A DNA stretch of 56,798 bases from assembly GCA_020353195.1 (NCBI GenBank), contig CP070691.1, positions 1,521,212-1,578,009 on the forward strand, written 5' to 3'. Each line of letters opens with the position of its first letter. The stretch's first letter is position 1. Shown one piece after another: positions 17,014 through 28,000 of the stretch. Made by a program: the position numbers and the translations under genes. The notes under the pieces were generated by a model, which saw only the letters and a program-made list of their open reading frames with translations, had not been told where the DNA came from and did no database searches. This DNA comes from Phycisphaerales bacterium. Its GTDB lineage: Bacteria; Planctomycetota; Phycisphaerae; UBA1845.

Positions 17014-19372
17014 GCAGACGCCCTCCTTCGCGACGGCTGCTGCTAGGCAGTTCCACCGTAATTGTTGTGCCCCGGCCCGACTCGCTGTTCACGCGGATAG
17101 TACCACCGTGTTCGGCGATTATACCATGAACGATGCTGAGGCCCAGCCCCGTGCCCCCTTCCCGGAAGCGAGTCGTGAAGAACGGGTCGAATACGCGTGC
17201 CTGCTCCTCGGCTGTCATGCCCCGCCCGTGATCCGAAACGGTCCCCCGAACCGCATCGGGCGTGCTCTCCGTCAGTACCGTTATCCGAGTGCCGGGGCCG
17301 CTCGATTCAACCGCATTCTGGATCAGGTTGACAAAAGCCTGCTCCACTTGAATCGGGTTCATCAGCACGTCAGGAAGGTCGCTCGACAGGACGACTTCAA
17401 ACTCGATCCCGCGCCCCACCGCGTCGGCGCGGACCTGCTCGACCGCCCGGCCGACGGCAGTGTTGAGGGTGCTCGGCCACTTCTCGGTCGGCTCCTGACG
17501 CGCAAACTGGAGCATGCTTCTGGTGATCTGACCACAACGCTCGGCGTGACCAAGGATCTTGTTCAACGCCCGGTCCACGAGATCCGCCCCGTTGGGCTTG
17601 TCCCTCAAACCGAGGGCATTCTCGGCGGACAACCTGATCATCCCCACCGGATTGTTGATCTCGTGGGCGATGCCGGCGGTCAGCGTCCCCAGAGACGCCA
17701 GCCGCTCAGAGTGCCGCAACTGCTCGCGCGAACTCTCCAGCTCTTTCGTGCGCTGCTCCACCAGCTCTTCGAGGTGGTCGCGGTGCTTGGCCAGCTCCTC
17801 CTCCGCCTGCTTGCGATCAGTGATGTCCACGAAACTGTCGAGCAGACACTTCCGACCGCTCAGCGTCAGCGCGGTGACCGTCTTGAGAACCGGGATGATC
17901 TCACCATTCACATTGACCAGGACGTGTTCCGAGTTATCGAGCTGCTGCCCGAGATCGGTGATCGGACAGCGCCCCACCTCAGCCGTGCAGATGTACCCGT
18001 GACACTCGCGGCCAACAACTTCCTCTTTCGGATCGCCGATCATCGCGACGGCGGCGGGGTTCGCATCGACGATCGTGTGGGTTTCGGCGTCGATCACGAT
18101 GATTCCGGTCTGGACGGTGTCCAGGATGGTCTGCACATAGGACCAGCCCTCGCGCATCGCCGACTGCGTCCGCGACAGCTTCCGGTTCAGCCTCACTGCC
18201 CATACTATCACTGCGGCCATCAGCGCCAGGAGTGTCGCGTCCGCGGTTATCCAGGGCCAATACCGGCTGAGCACGTCGCCCGGAGTGATCTTCCCGTAAT
18301 CCTTGTACGGGCCCATGCGGAGCTCCCTGAGACAATCATGGACCGGCTGGTAGTTGAGCGGGACCGTCCAGCCCGCGCATCGGGCGGCCCGGGCAGCGCG
18401 ACTGTCCGGGCTCATGCTCAGCAGGGCGACCGCCACCTGCTCTGACAGGTTGTCCGACGTGTGCTTGGCCTTCGCCAGCGGCCACTCCGGGTACGCGCGC
18501 GTAGAGTGCGCGAAAGGCAGATGCCCGTGATCATCGCCAAGCCGGTCATGGTGGAGCGAGTGGTCGTGCAGCACATGGAAGTCGTCCAGCTCGATAACGC
18601 CTTCCAGCGCCATCCGCTCGAGCAGGTCGGTGCGCACGCTTCCCGCGTCAACCTCACCGTCGCGTACCGCGTAGACGACGTCGTCCATGCTCCCACCACT
18701 GAACCGCAACTCAGCGAGGTCGCGGTGCGGATCGAGCCCGTGGTCTTTCATCTCCCGCCAGACCGCGTACCACGCCGCCAGGGCCTTCTCGTCCGGAGCC
18801 ATGAAGGTCTTGCCCTCAAGGTCCGTCAGACGGTTGATGTCGTTCCGGTCGGCCCGGCGGAAGACCACCCCGCCGAGCACCGTGTACACGTCGTTCAGAT
18901 GCAGGTTCTTCAACGTCGCGATCCGACTGGCGCCGTAAAAGTGTTCCAGCCCCACGTAGCAGGACGGACACGACAGGATGAAATCCACGTCTCCGTGCTC
19001 AACGGCGGGCTCGATTTCGCCGGATCTGAGCGGCACGATCGTGAAGGAGGTCTCCGAGATCGCGCTCGTCAGGTACTCAGCCGTCGGCCCCCACTTCTCC
19101 AGGCACCGCCCGGGCCCGCGCTTGACGCACACGCCGATCTTGATCGGATCCTCCCGATCCTCCCCCAACGCCGGATAGGCTGTCGCCAGCGTAAGCACCA
19201 GCGAAACCAGAATGTGGACCGCAACGCCGGGGATCGTGCCCCCACCGGCGCGGCCCGAGCAGGTGCGCGTTGGCACGCGTGTGTGCACACGCGCCGTCGT
19301 GGCGTGAAACCACGGCACCTGACGATTGGGTCCCCCGACCGGATGTCGGGCTCTCGTCGTCGTAGCCGTCAT
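16991..19372 (-). CDS. Sensor histidine kinase with PhnD-like periplasmic domain
   Basis: A 793-residue membrane kinase. After a basic N-terminus and a hydrophobic segment (about 48-68) comes a periplasmic domain (about 75-340) of the phosphonate/TtrS-like binding fold (IKIGVCVKRGPGRC, WGPTAEYLTSAI, GDVDFILSCPSCYVG). A second membrane helix (about 365-395) leads to a PAS domain, a coiled coil, the H-box AGIAHEINNPVG with His570, and an ATPase with NLIQNAVE, DHGRGM and GGTGLGLSI. Architecture resembles the tetrathionate sensor TtrS, but the ligand here is unknown. GGAGGAGG lies about 12 bases before the ATG. The receiver gene follows with an overlap; apt lies upstream on the same strand. Confidence 0.9.
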   Translation of the reverse strand: MTATTTRARHPVGGPNRQVPWFHATTARVHTRVPTRTCSGRAGGGTIPGVAVHILVSLVLTLATAYPALGEDREDPIKIGVCVKRGPGRCLEKWGPTAEYLTSAISETSFTIVPLRSGEIEPAVEHGDVDFILSCPSCYVGLEHFYGASRIATLKNLHLNDVYTVLGGVVFRRADRNDINRLTDLEGKTFMAPDEKALAAWYAVWREMKDHGLDPHRDLAELRFSGGSMDDVVYAVRDGEVDAGSVRTDLLERMALEGVIELDDFHVLHDHSLHHDRLGDDHGHLPFAHSTRAYPEWPLAKAKHTSDNLSEQVAVALLSMSPDSRAARAARCAGWTVPLNYQPVHDCLRELRMGPYKDYGKITPGDVLSRYWPWITADATLLALMAAVIVWAVRLNRKLSRTQSAMREGWSYVQTILDTVQTGIIVIDAETHTIVDANPAAVAMIGDPKEEVVGRECHGYICTAEVGRCPITDLGQQLDNSEHVLVNVNGEIIPVLKTVTALTLSGRKCLLDSFVDITDRKQAEEELAKHRDHLEELVEQRTKELESSREQLRHSERLASLGTLTAGIAHEINNPVGMIRLSAENALGLRDKPNGADLVDRALNKILGHAERCGQITRSMLQFARQEPTEKWPSTLNTAVGRAVEQVRADAVGRGIEFEVVLSSDLPDVLMNPIQVEQAFVNLIQNAVESSGPGTRITVLTESTPDAVRGTVSDHGRGMTAEEQARVFDPFFTTRFREGGTGLGLSIVHGIIAEHGGTIRVNSESGRGTTITVELPSSSRREGGRLHVQDTGR

Positions 19373-19478
19373 GGATCACAACACCTCCTCCCTTCGCTTG
19401 CACCCGCCCCGTTCAAGCTCCAGTCCGGCAACGGAGGCGGGGCAACACGGCGTCCCGGGCCGTGTCGGGCGTCCGTGT

Positions 19479-20051
19479 TCAGTCTTCCTCAACGATGAGG
19501 ATCGAATGGACCGGGTATTTCGTCAGGCTGTTGCGGCCGTTCAGAAACGCCAGCTCCACCAGGAATGCGCACGCGATGATCTCGCCCCCCAGCGACTCGA
19601 CTAGACGACAGCAGGCGGCGGCCGTCCCGCCGGTGGCCAACAGGTCATCCACCAGCAACACGCGGTGGCCCGGTTGGATCGCGTCCACGTGAATCTCCAT
19701 CCGGTCCACCCCGTACTCCAACGCATATTCCTCGCTGCGGGTTTCCCGGGGCAGCTTGCCCGGCTTGCGAACGGGCACGAACCCCGCCGACAGATTGCGG
19801 GCGACCGCGGCCGCAAAGATGAAGCCCCGGGACTCGGCCCCGACCACGAGATCCACCTTCGAGCTGCGGAATGGCTGCGTAAGGTATTCAACCGCCAGCG
19901 ACAGGCCGGCCGGATCGGCCAACAGCGGCGTGATGTCTTTGAACACGATCCCCGCGCTCGGGAAACCCGGCACGTCGATGATCAGGTCGCGCAGCTTGGT
20001 CAGCTTGACCTGAGCATCACGGGCAATGGACTTGTCGGTTGGCGAACGCAT
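19479..20051 (-). CDS. apt: Adenine phosphoribosyltransferase
   Basis: Purine salvage: adenine plus PRPP gives AMP and pyrophosphate, in the cytoplasm. The 190-residue protein has the family core FPSAGIVFKDITPLLADP, GAESRGFIFAAAVA, GFVPVRKPGKLP and the PRPP-binding loop VLLVDDLLATGGTA. The start is ATG at 20051; an alternative downstream start would remove the first 15 or so poorly conserved residues. It lies upstream of the sensor kinase gene with a gap of 106 bases; co-transcription is possible but no functional tie is obvious. Confidence 0.95.
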   Translation of the reverse strand: MRSPTDKSIARDAQVKLTKLRDLIIDVPGFPSAGIVFKDITPLLADPAGLSLAVEYLTQPFRSSKVDLVVGAESRGFIFAAAVARNLSAGFVPVRKPGKLPRETRSEEYALEYGVDRMEIHVDAIQPGHRVLLVDDLLATGGTAAACCRLVESLGGEIIACAFLVELAFLNGRNSLTKYPVHSILIVEED

Positions 20052-20177
20052 GTGGCGAACTCCGACCGCCTCTGCGCTGGGGTCGGCGAGTCCCCTTCCC
20101 TGTTGGCTTCATGCCCGGCTGCGGCGAAAACCCTCCAACCTGTCGTTTCACCGATTGGAAAGGCGTCCCCGCGGCGC

Positions 20178-21347
20178 CTACTCCCCTTGCACGACTCTGA
20201 CGTCCAGGCGGTTGGCGGATTGTTCAACGACCTCGAACGTCATCCCGTCGACCTCCATGTCCTCAATCGTGTCCGCCAGCAGGTTCAAATCGTACTTCCA
20301 GGAAACCTCCGACTCAACCACATCATTGACGAGCTCACGGAGCTTGACCCCCTCCTTGCCACGCTCGACTCCGCGCACGTCAGCCAGGTGCGCCTGAATC
20401 GCCTTGAACTGCTTGCGGCTGCAGGACTGCCAGAAGACACGGCACGTGCGGCTCACGGTTGCGCGCTTTCGCCAGGCTTCGCCGATGTCCTTGAGCACCT
20501 CCGGGGCCACCTCGTCCGTGAGCCTGGCGAACGCGTCATCGCCGCACGCGGCGCTCGTGGTCATGTGCGGCTTGCGCGGACGGTAAACGTTCGACGCCAA
20601 TATGCGGGCGGAGTCGGCCTGAACGGCGCGAACCGTCAGCGTGATGTCCCAGCGGTAGGCGTCCCTGCCGCCGATGGACACGCTCCCGCCGCCTTTCGCC
20701 TCCGCACGCCCGAACACCAGCACGTCGGCCTTGAACGCGGCGGCGACCGCCGCCATCTTGTTGATGTCCTCGTTGATGGCGGCCAACTCCAGGTCCCGGC
20801 CGCGGACGTCCTCGGTCACGCCCTTGTCCATCAACTGAACGTCCTTGCTCAGGAAGAAGTTCTCGAGTTTCGACTGACAGATGCCGTTGGCTTCGGAGGG
20901 CTTCAGGTCGTCCACGTCGTTATCCTCGGTGATGACGATCACGCACCGGGGGTTGCCTTCGTCCTCCTTGACCTGGGCGAACAGGGCCCAGTCACGCTCG
21001 AAGTCGGCCACGCTGACCACTGCCTCAATCGTGCAATAGCTGATGTCACCCTCCTGCCATTCCTTGACCACCTTGAACTCGCGGATGTACCCGCCCGCCT
21101 GACCGAGAATCCGGTCCTTGACCAGCTTGAAATTCTCAGTCTCGCTCTGAGCGTTGATGTACAACCCGCACGCCTGCTCGACGGCGTTTCGCTTGGCGTC
21201 CAGCTTCGCCTCGTCGGCCGCCTTGACACCGGTCCCGGCGGCCTTGCCCGTCACCTCGACCCGCTTGGCCATCTGCCCCTCAGCCGAAGCCGCAGTCAGA
21301 ATCAGCGCCAGGGCCGTCACGCAGATGGATCGTACCGAAAGCCTCAT
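20178..21347 (-). CDS. Secreted FlgT-N/LPP20-like protein
   Basis: A 389-residue exported protein with a signal peptide (MRLSVRSICVTALALILTAA, cleavage near SAEG). The next 90 residues match the FlgT N-terminal/LPP20-like pattern: VEVTGKA, then DAKRNAVEQACGLYI, then LGQAGGYIREFKV and YCTIEAVVSV. The remainder (about 120-389) has a curli-assembly-like or TolB-N-like feel (VIVITEDND, KADVLVFGRAEAKGGG, DITLTVRAVQAD). I chose ATG 21347 because AGGAGG is correctly spaced upstream and a signal peptide follows at once. In flagellated bacteria FlgT supports the motor H ring; no flagellar genes are here, so the role is unknown. Confidence 0.75.
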   Translation of the reverse strand: MRLSVRSICVTALALILTAASAEGQMAKRVEVTGKAAGTGVKAADEAKLDAKRNAVEQACGLYINAQSETENFKLVKDRILGQAGGYIREFKVVKEWQEGDISYCTIEAVVSVADFERDWALFAQVKEDEGNPRCVIVITEDNDVDDLKPSEANGICQSKLENFFLSKDVQLMDKGVTEDVRGRDLELAAINEDINKMAAVAAAFKADVLVFGRAEAKGGGSVSIGGRDAYRWDITLTVRAVQADSARILASNVYRPRKPHMTTSAACGDDAFARLTDEVAPEVLKDIGEAWRKRATVSRTCRVFWQSCSRKQFKAIQAHLADVRGVERGKEGVKLRELVNDVVESEVSWKYDLNLLADTIEDMEVDGMTFEVVEQSANRLDVRVVQGE

Positions 21348-21562
21348 CGCATGGCCTCCTTTCACTGATGCCCGTTGTATCGGCGTGAATCCGCCATGCT
21401 CGTGAGCCCAAGGGCCACACGTGCACAACCACCGGCCGAATCCACTGGCGGCTGCCGCGGCGGCAGTCTGAAAACGGCCGGAATCCGGCCCGATCCGTGT
21501 CAACCCAGGCAAGCGTATAGCCGCTGCAGTCATCGTGCAACGGCCAACTTGCCGAAAAACAG

Positions 21563-21590
21563 TAGACTTAACACGCCGTTGTGCTATAGT
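21563..21590 (+). promoter_or_regulatory. Promoter candidate for the membrane pyrophosphatase gene
   Basis: TAGACT (21563-21568), 16-base spacer, TATAGT (21585-21590), in the 380-base divergent gap (21348-21727). Expected leader about 130 bases. No other element in the gap was recognised. Confidence 0.5.
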
Positions 21591-21727
21591 CCCCCAGACA
21601 ACGGGGATGGAGTGGGTGGCGCGGCCACAGGACGTAATCCTGTTCTCGACAAAGAGTTGCATCTCGACCATCGGACTGGGAGCCCCACCCGGTGCGGGTG
21701 GCGGATGGCCTGACAAGGAGACCGGCA

Positions 21728-24544
21728 TTGACCCGAACTTCCCTACGATCAACCGGATGGTTGACCGGGCTGGCGTTGGTGATCGTGGCACTGGCGAGCA
21801 CGACGGCATGGGCGCAGGGCGCCGCGATCGGCGGTGCTGATACCGGACCGGAGCTGACCCGGCCGGATATTCCCGCCGTCTGGTGGATCGCGCCGGTCGG
21901 GGCGCTGATCGCCCTGTTCTTCGCAGGCAAGTTCTATCGCGAGGTCAAGGCCGCCGACAAGGGCGACCCGGACATGATCGAGATCGCCGGGCACGTGCGC
22001 GAGGGGGCAATGGCCTACCTGAAACGCCAGTACAAGGTCGTGACCATCGTGTTCATCGTGCTGGCCTGCATCCTGGCGTTCATGGCGTTCGTGCTGCAGG
22101 TGCAGAACCCCATCGTGCCCTTCGCGTTCCTGACCGGCGGCTTCTTCAGCGGTCTGTGCGGATACCTGGGCATGCGCACCGCGACGATGGCGAGCAATCG
22201 GACCGCCGCCGGTGCCCGCAACACCTTGAACCAGGGGCTCGTGGTCGCGTTTCGCGCCGGGGCGGTCATGGGCCTGGTGGTTACCGGCTTCGCACTGCTG
22301 GACATCACCGGCTGGTTCCTGATCCTGTACAAGCTCTTCCCTGCCATCGGTTGGGCGGAGTTACACCTCTCGACGATCACCGTCATCATGCTGACCTTCG
22401 GAATGGGCGCGTCCACCCAGGCCCTGTTCGCCCGCGTCGGCGGTGGCATCTACACCAAGGCCGCAGACGTCGGAGCCGACCTGGTCGGCAAGGTCGAGGC
22501 GGGGATCCCCGAAGACGATCCGCGGAACCCGGCCACCATCGCGGACAACGTCGGCGACAATGTCGGCGACGTAGCCGGCATGGGGGCCGACCTGTACGAG
22601 TCCTACTGCGGGTCCATCCTGGCCACGGCAGCGCTGGGCGTCGCGGCGGCGGCGGCGCTCTTCGGGTCGGAGATCACCACCGACGGCGCGAATGCCGCCA
22701 TCCGGTTCCTGGCCGCCCCCATGATGCTCGCCGGAGTCGGCATCGTGCTCTCCATCCTCGGGATCTACCTCGTCAAGAGCGACGAGCAGGCGACGATGGC
22801 CGCCCTCATGAAGGCCCTCAACAAAGGCATCTGGGGCAGCAGCGCCATGATCGCCGTTGCCGCCGGGCTGGTCTGCTGGGCGCTGCTGGGCGACATTGAA
22901 GGTGTACGCTGGTACGGCCTGTGGGGCAGCATCCTCGCCGGACTCATCGGTGGACTCGTCATCGGGTACTCCACCGAATACTACACCAGCTACGATTACA
23001 AGCCGACCAAGGAAATCAGCGCCCAGGGCATCACGGGCCCGGCCACGATCATCATCGCCGGAGTGGCCGAGGGCATGAAGAGCACATGGGCTGCCCTGGG
23101 CACCATCGTCGTCGCAATCCTGCTGGCGTTCACCTTCGCCGGCGGCGGGCACGAGTTCATGCTCGGTCTATACGGCGTGGGCTTCGCCGCCGTGGGCATG
23201 TTGGCCACCCTGGGCATCACGCTGGCGACCGATGCCTACGGGCCGATCGCCGACAACGCCGGCGGCAACGCGGAGATGACCGGGCAGCAGCCGCACGTCC
23301 GCCAACGCACCGACGCCCTTGACGCGCTGGGCAACACGACGGCAGCCACCGGCAAGGGGTTCGCCATCGGGTCGGCGGCCCTGACCGCGCTCGCCCTGCT
23401 CGCCGCCTACATTGAGGAGGTACGCTTTGGACAGCTTTACGAGGCCCGGGATAAGGTCGTGCAGGTCTGCGAACAGCCCGATCCGGGCCAGGCCGTCTAC
23501 CTGGGGTTCGGCAAGTTCGGCACCTGGAACCAGGGTGATGGCAAGGAGTACGAGCATTTCGACGCCTTCATGACCGTGGACCTTACCGAGGAGGCGAAGC
23601 GCGACCTTACCGCTCTGCAAACGAAGATCACACTGGGCGCCGAGACCGGCAAGGACGACGGCTATGTCCAGACCGCGACGGTCGTCGGGAACGATGCGAT
23701 CAAGCTCAACGTCGTGCCCGCGCGGCGGGCATCCATGGCCCAGTTCATGGCGTTCTACGATGTGACGCTGATGAACCCGAGAGTACTTTGCGGGCTGTTC
23801 TCCGGCGTGCTGCTGGCGTTTCTGTTCTGCTCGCTGACCATGAAGGCGGTGGGACGGGCCGCCAACGCCATGATGATCGAATGCCGCCGCCAGTTCGAGA
23901 AGATCCGACAGTTCCTGCGCAACCAGGGCAAGGACGAAGCGTTCGTGCAGAATCCGGACAACTGGCCCAAGCGCGTGACGCTGGAGGACCATAAGTATCC
24001 GGATTACGCCAACTGCGTAGCCATCTCCACCGCGGGCGCCCAGAAGGAGATGATCTTCCCGTCGTTGCTGGCCATCATCGTGCCCGTCGTCGTCGGGCTG
24101 CTGTTCGGCGTCCCCGGGGTGATGGGTCTGCTGGCCGGCGGCCTGACCAGCGGGTTCGCCGTCGCGATCTTCATGGCCAACGCGGGCGGGGCGTGGGACA
24201 ACGCCAAGAAGCTCATCGAGACCTTCGGCAAGATAACCGCGCGGGAGCTTCTCGATGATCCGTCGTTGCCCTCGAAGTTGCCCACCTCGATCCGTGACGA
24301 CCTGGTGGCCCGGGCCAAGCAGGCGATCGATGCCGGCCAGCCCAATAGGATCATCTACGGCAAAGGCTCCGAAGATCATAAAGCCGGCGTGGTCGGCGAC
24401 ACGGTCGGCGACCCGTTCAAGGACACCTCCGGCCCCAGCCTGAACATCCTGATCAAGCTGATGAGCATGGTGAGCGTGGTCTTCGCCGGCCTGATCGTCA
24501 AATACGCCCCGCACATCGGCGCCCTGTTGCACCTCGGCAATTGA
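21728..24544 (+). CDS. hppA: Membrane-bound ion-translocating pyrophosphatase, enlarged
   Basis: Couples pyrophosphate hydrolysis to H+ or Na+ export. The pyrophosphate site is complete: [39 protein letters not shown], and near the C-terminus [27 protein letters not shown] has Ala/Gly at the two positions that mark potassium-dependent enzymes. Length is 938 residues against about 680-760 usual. The excess is an N-terminal signal-like extension ([17 protein letters not shown]) and an insertion of about 110 residues (about 565-675, from [14 protein letters not shown] to MAQFMAFYD) between two membrane helices. I prefer TTG 21728 because AAGGAG is 7 bases upstream; GTG 21692 is an alternative. 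The transported ion is not decided by what I can see. Confidence 0.94.
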   Translation: MTRTSLRSTGWLTGLALVIVALASTTAWAQGAAIGGADTGPELTRPDIPAVWWIAPVGALIALFFAGKFYREVKAADKGDPDMIEIAGHVREGAMAYLKRQYKVVTIVFIVLACILAFMAFVLQVQNPIVPFAFLTGGFFSGLCGYLGMRTATMASNRTAAGARNTLNQGLVVAFRAGAVMGLVVTGFALLDITGWFLILYKLFPAIGWAELHLSTITVIMLTFGMGASTQALFARVGGGIYTKAADVGADLVGKVEAGIPEDDPRNPATIADNVGDNVGDVAGMGADLYESYCGSILATAALGVAAAAALFGSEITTDGANAAIRFLAAPMMLAGVGIVLSILGIYLVKSDEQATMAALMKALNKGIWGSSAMIAVAAGLVCWALLGDIEGVRWYGLWGSILAGLIGGLVIGYSTEYYTSYDYKPTKEISAQGITGPATIIIAGVAEGMKSTWAALGTIVVAILLAFTFAGGGHEFMLGLYGVGFAAVGMLATLGITLATDAYGPIADNAGGNAEMTGQQPHVRQRTDALDALGNTTAATGKGFAIGSAALTALALLAAYIEEVRFGQLYEARDKVVQVCEQPDPGQAVYLGFGKFGTWNQGDGKEYEHFDAFMTVDLTEEAKRDLTALQTKITLGAETGKDDGYVQTATVVGNDAIKLNVVPARRASMAQFMAFYDVTLMNPRVLCGLFSGVLLAFLFCSLTMKAVGRAANAMMIECRRQFEKIRQFLRNQGKDEAFVQNPDNWPKRVTLEDHKYPDYANCVAISTAGAQKEMIFPSLLAIIVPVVVGLLFGVPGVMGLLAGGLTSGFAVAIFMANAGGAWDNAKKLIETFGKITARELLDDPSLPSKLPTSIRDDLVARAKQAIDAGQPNRIIYGKGSEDHKAGVVGDTVGDPFKDTSGPSLNILIKLMSMVSVVFAGLIVKYAPHIGALLHLGN

Positions 24545-24837
24545 CCGAAAGCACGAAGCCAGCCAACCGGAAGAACGACCGCGCCTGGTTCAGCGGGTGC
24601 ACCGGTGACGAGATCAACTCCTGGATGTTCCTGGGGGCGGATGCCCTTGCGTACGGGTACGCAATCGACGGCAACCGCAGCTGGCTGGACGATTACGGAA
24701 CACCGAGCTTCAACACCGCCCAACGCGATCCCTACTACGAGGGAGACACGAGCCAGTACCACACGAGCAAGGAGCTGACGAACACTGTGTCAGCCGGGAC
24801 GGTTTCCCTGCATTTCGCGCAAGGGGGATCTCCCTGA
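24541..24837 (+). pseudogene. C-terminal remnant of a secreted alpha/alpha-toroid-like protein
   Basis: An open frame of 98 codons starts at a TTG overlapping the pyrophosphatase stop. Third-position GC bias and residue order look like real protein: [20 protein letters not shown], then [20 protein letters not shown] and [11 protein letters not shown]. The DPxYEGD...YHTSKELxN pattern resembles the C-terminal end of heparinase-like or hairpin-toroid enzymes, whose N-terminal several hundred residues are absent. There is no Shine-Dalgarno or signal peptide of its own. Most likely a truncated relic; a translationally coupled small protein is less likely. Confidence 0.5.
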
Positions 24838-24922
24838 CACCGCCCTGCTTGCGAATGACGTAGCCCGAACAGGACCGCCCACGGCGTGCTGACGCGGGCA
24901 GCGTGGACGACCACAAGGAACC

Positions 24923-24946
24923 GGGCCGCCCCGCTGGGGGCGGCCC
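24923..24946 (-). terminator. Perfect 10-bp GC hairpin, likely terminator
   Basis: Inverted repeat GGGCCGCCCC / GGGGCGGCCC with a 4-base loop. It lies 80 bases beyond the stop of the exoprotein gene ending at 25026, and also downstream of hppA and its remnant on the other strand, where a T-rich stretch (GTGTTTCGCTGCCTTTTC) follows. It may therefore serve both directions. A related hairpin lies at the same place after the paralogous gene at 33349. Confidence 0.6.
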
Positions 24947-25025
24947 GTGTTTCGCTGCCTTTTCAATCACCATGTGGCCACGTGCCGACGGCCAGGCAAC
25001 GCGCCGCCGCCCCGGAACGTGCCGG

Positions 25026-28000
25026 CTAGGGCGACGGACCGGTCATGGCCGGCTCGAACACCTCGTAGTCGTTGGCGAGGTCCACGTCCCCGTCATTGAC
25101 GAAGTCGGAACTCGCACACTCCGCACCCACCGGAATTACGGCGGTGAAGCACTGCTGGAAGAGGCTGAAGTCGGCCAGATCCACGTCCATGTCGCCTTCG
25201 GCGTCACCAAGCAGGACGCCGAACGTTACCGAGTCGGTCGAGACGTTCCCCAGCTCATCCTTGATGCCCGGGAATCCGATCGTCAACATCTGGCCGTCGG
25301 TGGTACCGGTCAACTCGATGGTCAGTTCGTTGCCGTTCGTCGTGATGTTGGTCACACTACCGCTGCTCACCGTCACGTCGTCGATGGACGCGCCGCCCAC
25401 ACCATATACGTCCTCGTCGAACTCGACGACGACCTCGGTCGGACCGGCCTGCCGGCTTTCCGTGCTCGATGGATAGACCTCGATGCCCAGGTTGTTCGGG
25501 TAGGGGTCCGTGTTGATCACCAGGTTCTTGATATCGAGGAAGTCATCGCCGCTGCCGTACCAATCGGTGCCGCGGAAGCGAATCCGGGTCACCGCCGTCG
25601 GGTCGAAGTCGCCCACGTCGACCACGTCCGGCGTGCCGTCGCAGTTGGGGTCGCCGAGCATGTCGTCCACGTCAATGATGACATGCACCCAACTCGGGTA
25701 CTGTGCAAGCGGTGCGCAATACCACCCGATGTCTGTCCCGCCCGTCTGGTACACCATGCTGTAATCACGATACCCGTCGGCCGAGTACGCCTCCACGAAG
25801 ATCGGAGCATCGGCATAGGGGTTGCTGTTGGTGGTCGGGTCGTTGTAGTACCGGGCGTCGAACTCGATCGTCCCGCCCCCCGCGACGGCGATCGGACCGT
25901 ATCCGGCAAGCACGAGATCGACCTCCGGGCCATAGAAATAACCTCCACCCGTCAGGTTCATTCGCGTCCACCCGTCGGGATCGGCCACAAACGTGATCGT
26001 TCCGTCACTTATCGCGTAGATCGCGTCGTACTGGGGGTCTGAGCCGGGATCCAGGTTGATCTGCTGGTCCATCTCAATCGTCAGCGAGTCGCCCGGTGCG
26101 GTGCCGTGGACCTTGTACGAAGCTACGACCTCGGCCACCGGACCTTCGAGGTCCTCACACTCGTCTGGCACTCCGTTGACGTTGGTGTCCTGGCTCGTCC
26201 CGTCCGCGATGTCGCACTCGTCAGGCACGTTGTTGGCGTTGCAGTCGTCGCTGGTGCCGCCCGCGATGTCCTGCGAGTCGGGAACCCCGTTGCTGTTGCA
26301 GTCGATCAGCTGACCGATCCCTCTGAGGGCGACGAGGTACGGGTTGCCGAGCTCCTGGCGCGGCGTCTTGAAGTAGTAAATGTGCTGCTCTGCCTCGCCG
26401 ACCGTCGGCCCGAGCAACGGCCCGCCGCGGAGCGTATACGAGTGATCGTAGACACTGCCCGTGTTGTACTGGAATATCGGGATCGTCTGCGCCGCCGGGC
26501 TCATCGTGTATTCGCCGCCCTCGAGGTTCCAGGCGAAGCCGTTGATGTTGGCAGGGTCGCTGTACGGGTCGAGGAACCCGACGCCGTTTGAGCTGGCGTC
26601 AATCGTGACCGTCACTTCCCACAGGACGAAGTCGAACTTGTACTCGACGTGCTGCCATTGGCCGGCGGTCAGATCTATGAACGGCTCGTCAAAACCGCTC
26701 GGCGTGATGCCTTCCTGGATGTCCCACTGGATCGCATACCAGCCGTCTCGAGCCGGATCCTCATCCATGTAGAGGTTGTCCCACAGGTCCTCGCGGTACT
26801 GATCCCAGCTGACGATCACCACGTTATCCGTGGTGGTGTTCACCCGGGCGGAGATGCCCTGGTAGTCGTAACAGCCCTGATACGCGTCTAGCTTCAGTAC
26901 GTGTCCGTTAATTGCGTTCGGGTCGTCAACGACCTGCACCGGCCCGTTGGCGCTGCCCGACATGTCCGGATCCCAGAGGACCGTCCCGGTCCCCCCGGGG
27001 TTCGCATTCGTGGTGATGTCACCCAGCGGATACGACTCGAAGCCGGCGACGTCCAGGATGGTGGTCTGGCTGCCTGCGGTCGGACCGCCGGTGATCGTGA
27101 AGTTGTCGATGTAGGCCGCACCGTCGTCAACCAGCGTGCAGTCCAGCAGCTCGGGCGCGTTTGTCAGGTCCGCGGCAAAGACATGCGCTTCGTACCCGGT
27201 TTCACCAACGCACCCGCCAGGCGTTCCGGGAGGGTACGTGTCGCACTCAGCTCGGCTGTTCGACCCCGACACAAAGATGCTGTTACCCTCGCTGTCCTGG
27301 TACAGTCCGCCGATCGCGCGCGGCTCGCCCCAGAACCACTCGAGCTGGTAGTACTTGTCGTCGGCCGGGCCGTTCGTGCCCACGTCGATATCCTTGTAGC
27401 GGACGACCTGTCCTGAGAAACCGCCCGCCAGGACGTCGTTCCCGTCGAAATCGGCGCAAACCACATCGTAATAACCGTGCCCGGACGAGGTTAACTGCCC
27501 GGCGTTCCAGGCCGTCGGGTCCGCCTGGATCACCGTGTTGAGGTACTCGACCGGGTTTGCCCCGTCGAGATCCCAGCAGTAGAAGGACGCGCCCCAGTCG
27601 GTCCAGGTGGCCGTGCACACCCGCCCGACGTCCGGCAGATAATTCACGTGGCTGCGGTCGGCGTAACCGCCGAACCCCTGCCACTTCAGCGACGCCGTGC
27701 TCAAGCCCGTGTCGATCTCGATGCAGTACATGTTCGAGTTGCCGTCGTTTGCCGAAGACTCCCTGTCTCGGTTGAAATACAGCCCGTGCTTGCCGGCGCC
27801 GAACACATCGGGAATCAGCGTCATCTGCTGGCTGTACGTCCCGTACTTGACGCCAGGCTCAGGGTACGGCAGGGGGTTGTTGTTGATCGGTGCGCTCCAA
27901 TCGAGCACGCCGGTGGCCGAATCGACCTGGTAAAGGTACAGGGTACCGGGGTACTTCCACATACCCATGATGTAGAGCTTGCCGTTGTAAAGGACGGGAG

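Noticed and set aside
17006..19498. Plus-strand frames opposite the sensor kinase
   Set aside because: Shadows of the kinase gene, whose motifs are complete on the minus strand.
24541..24837. Intact small gene translationally coupled to hppA
   Set aside because: The sequence reads like the end of a larger enzyme with no N-terminal domain; reported as a remnant instead.
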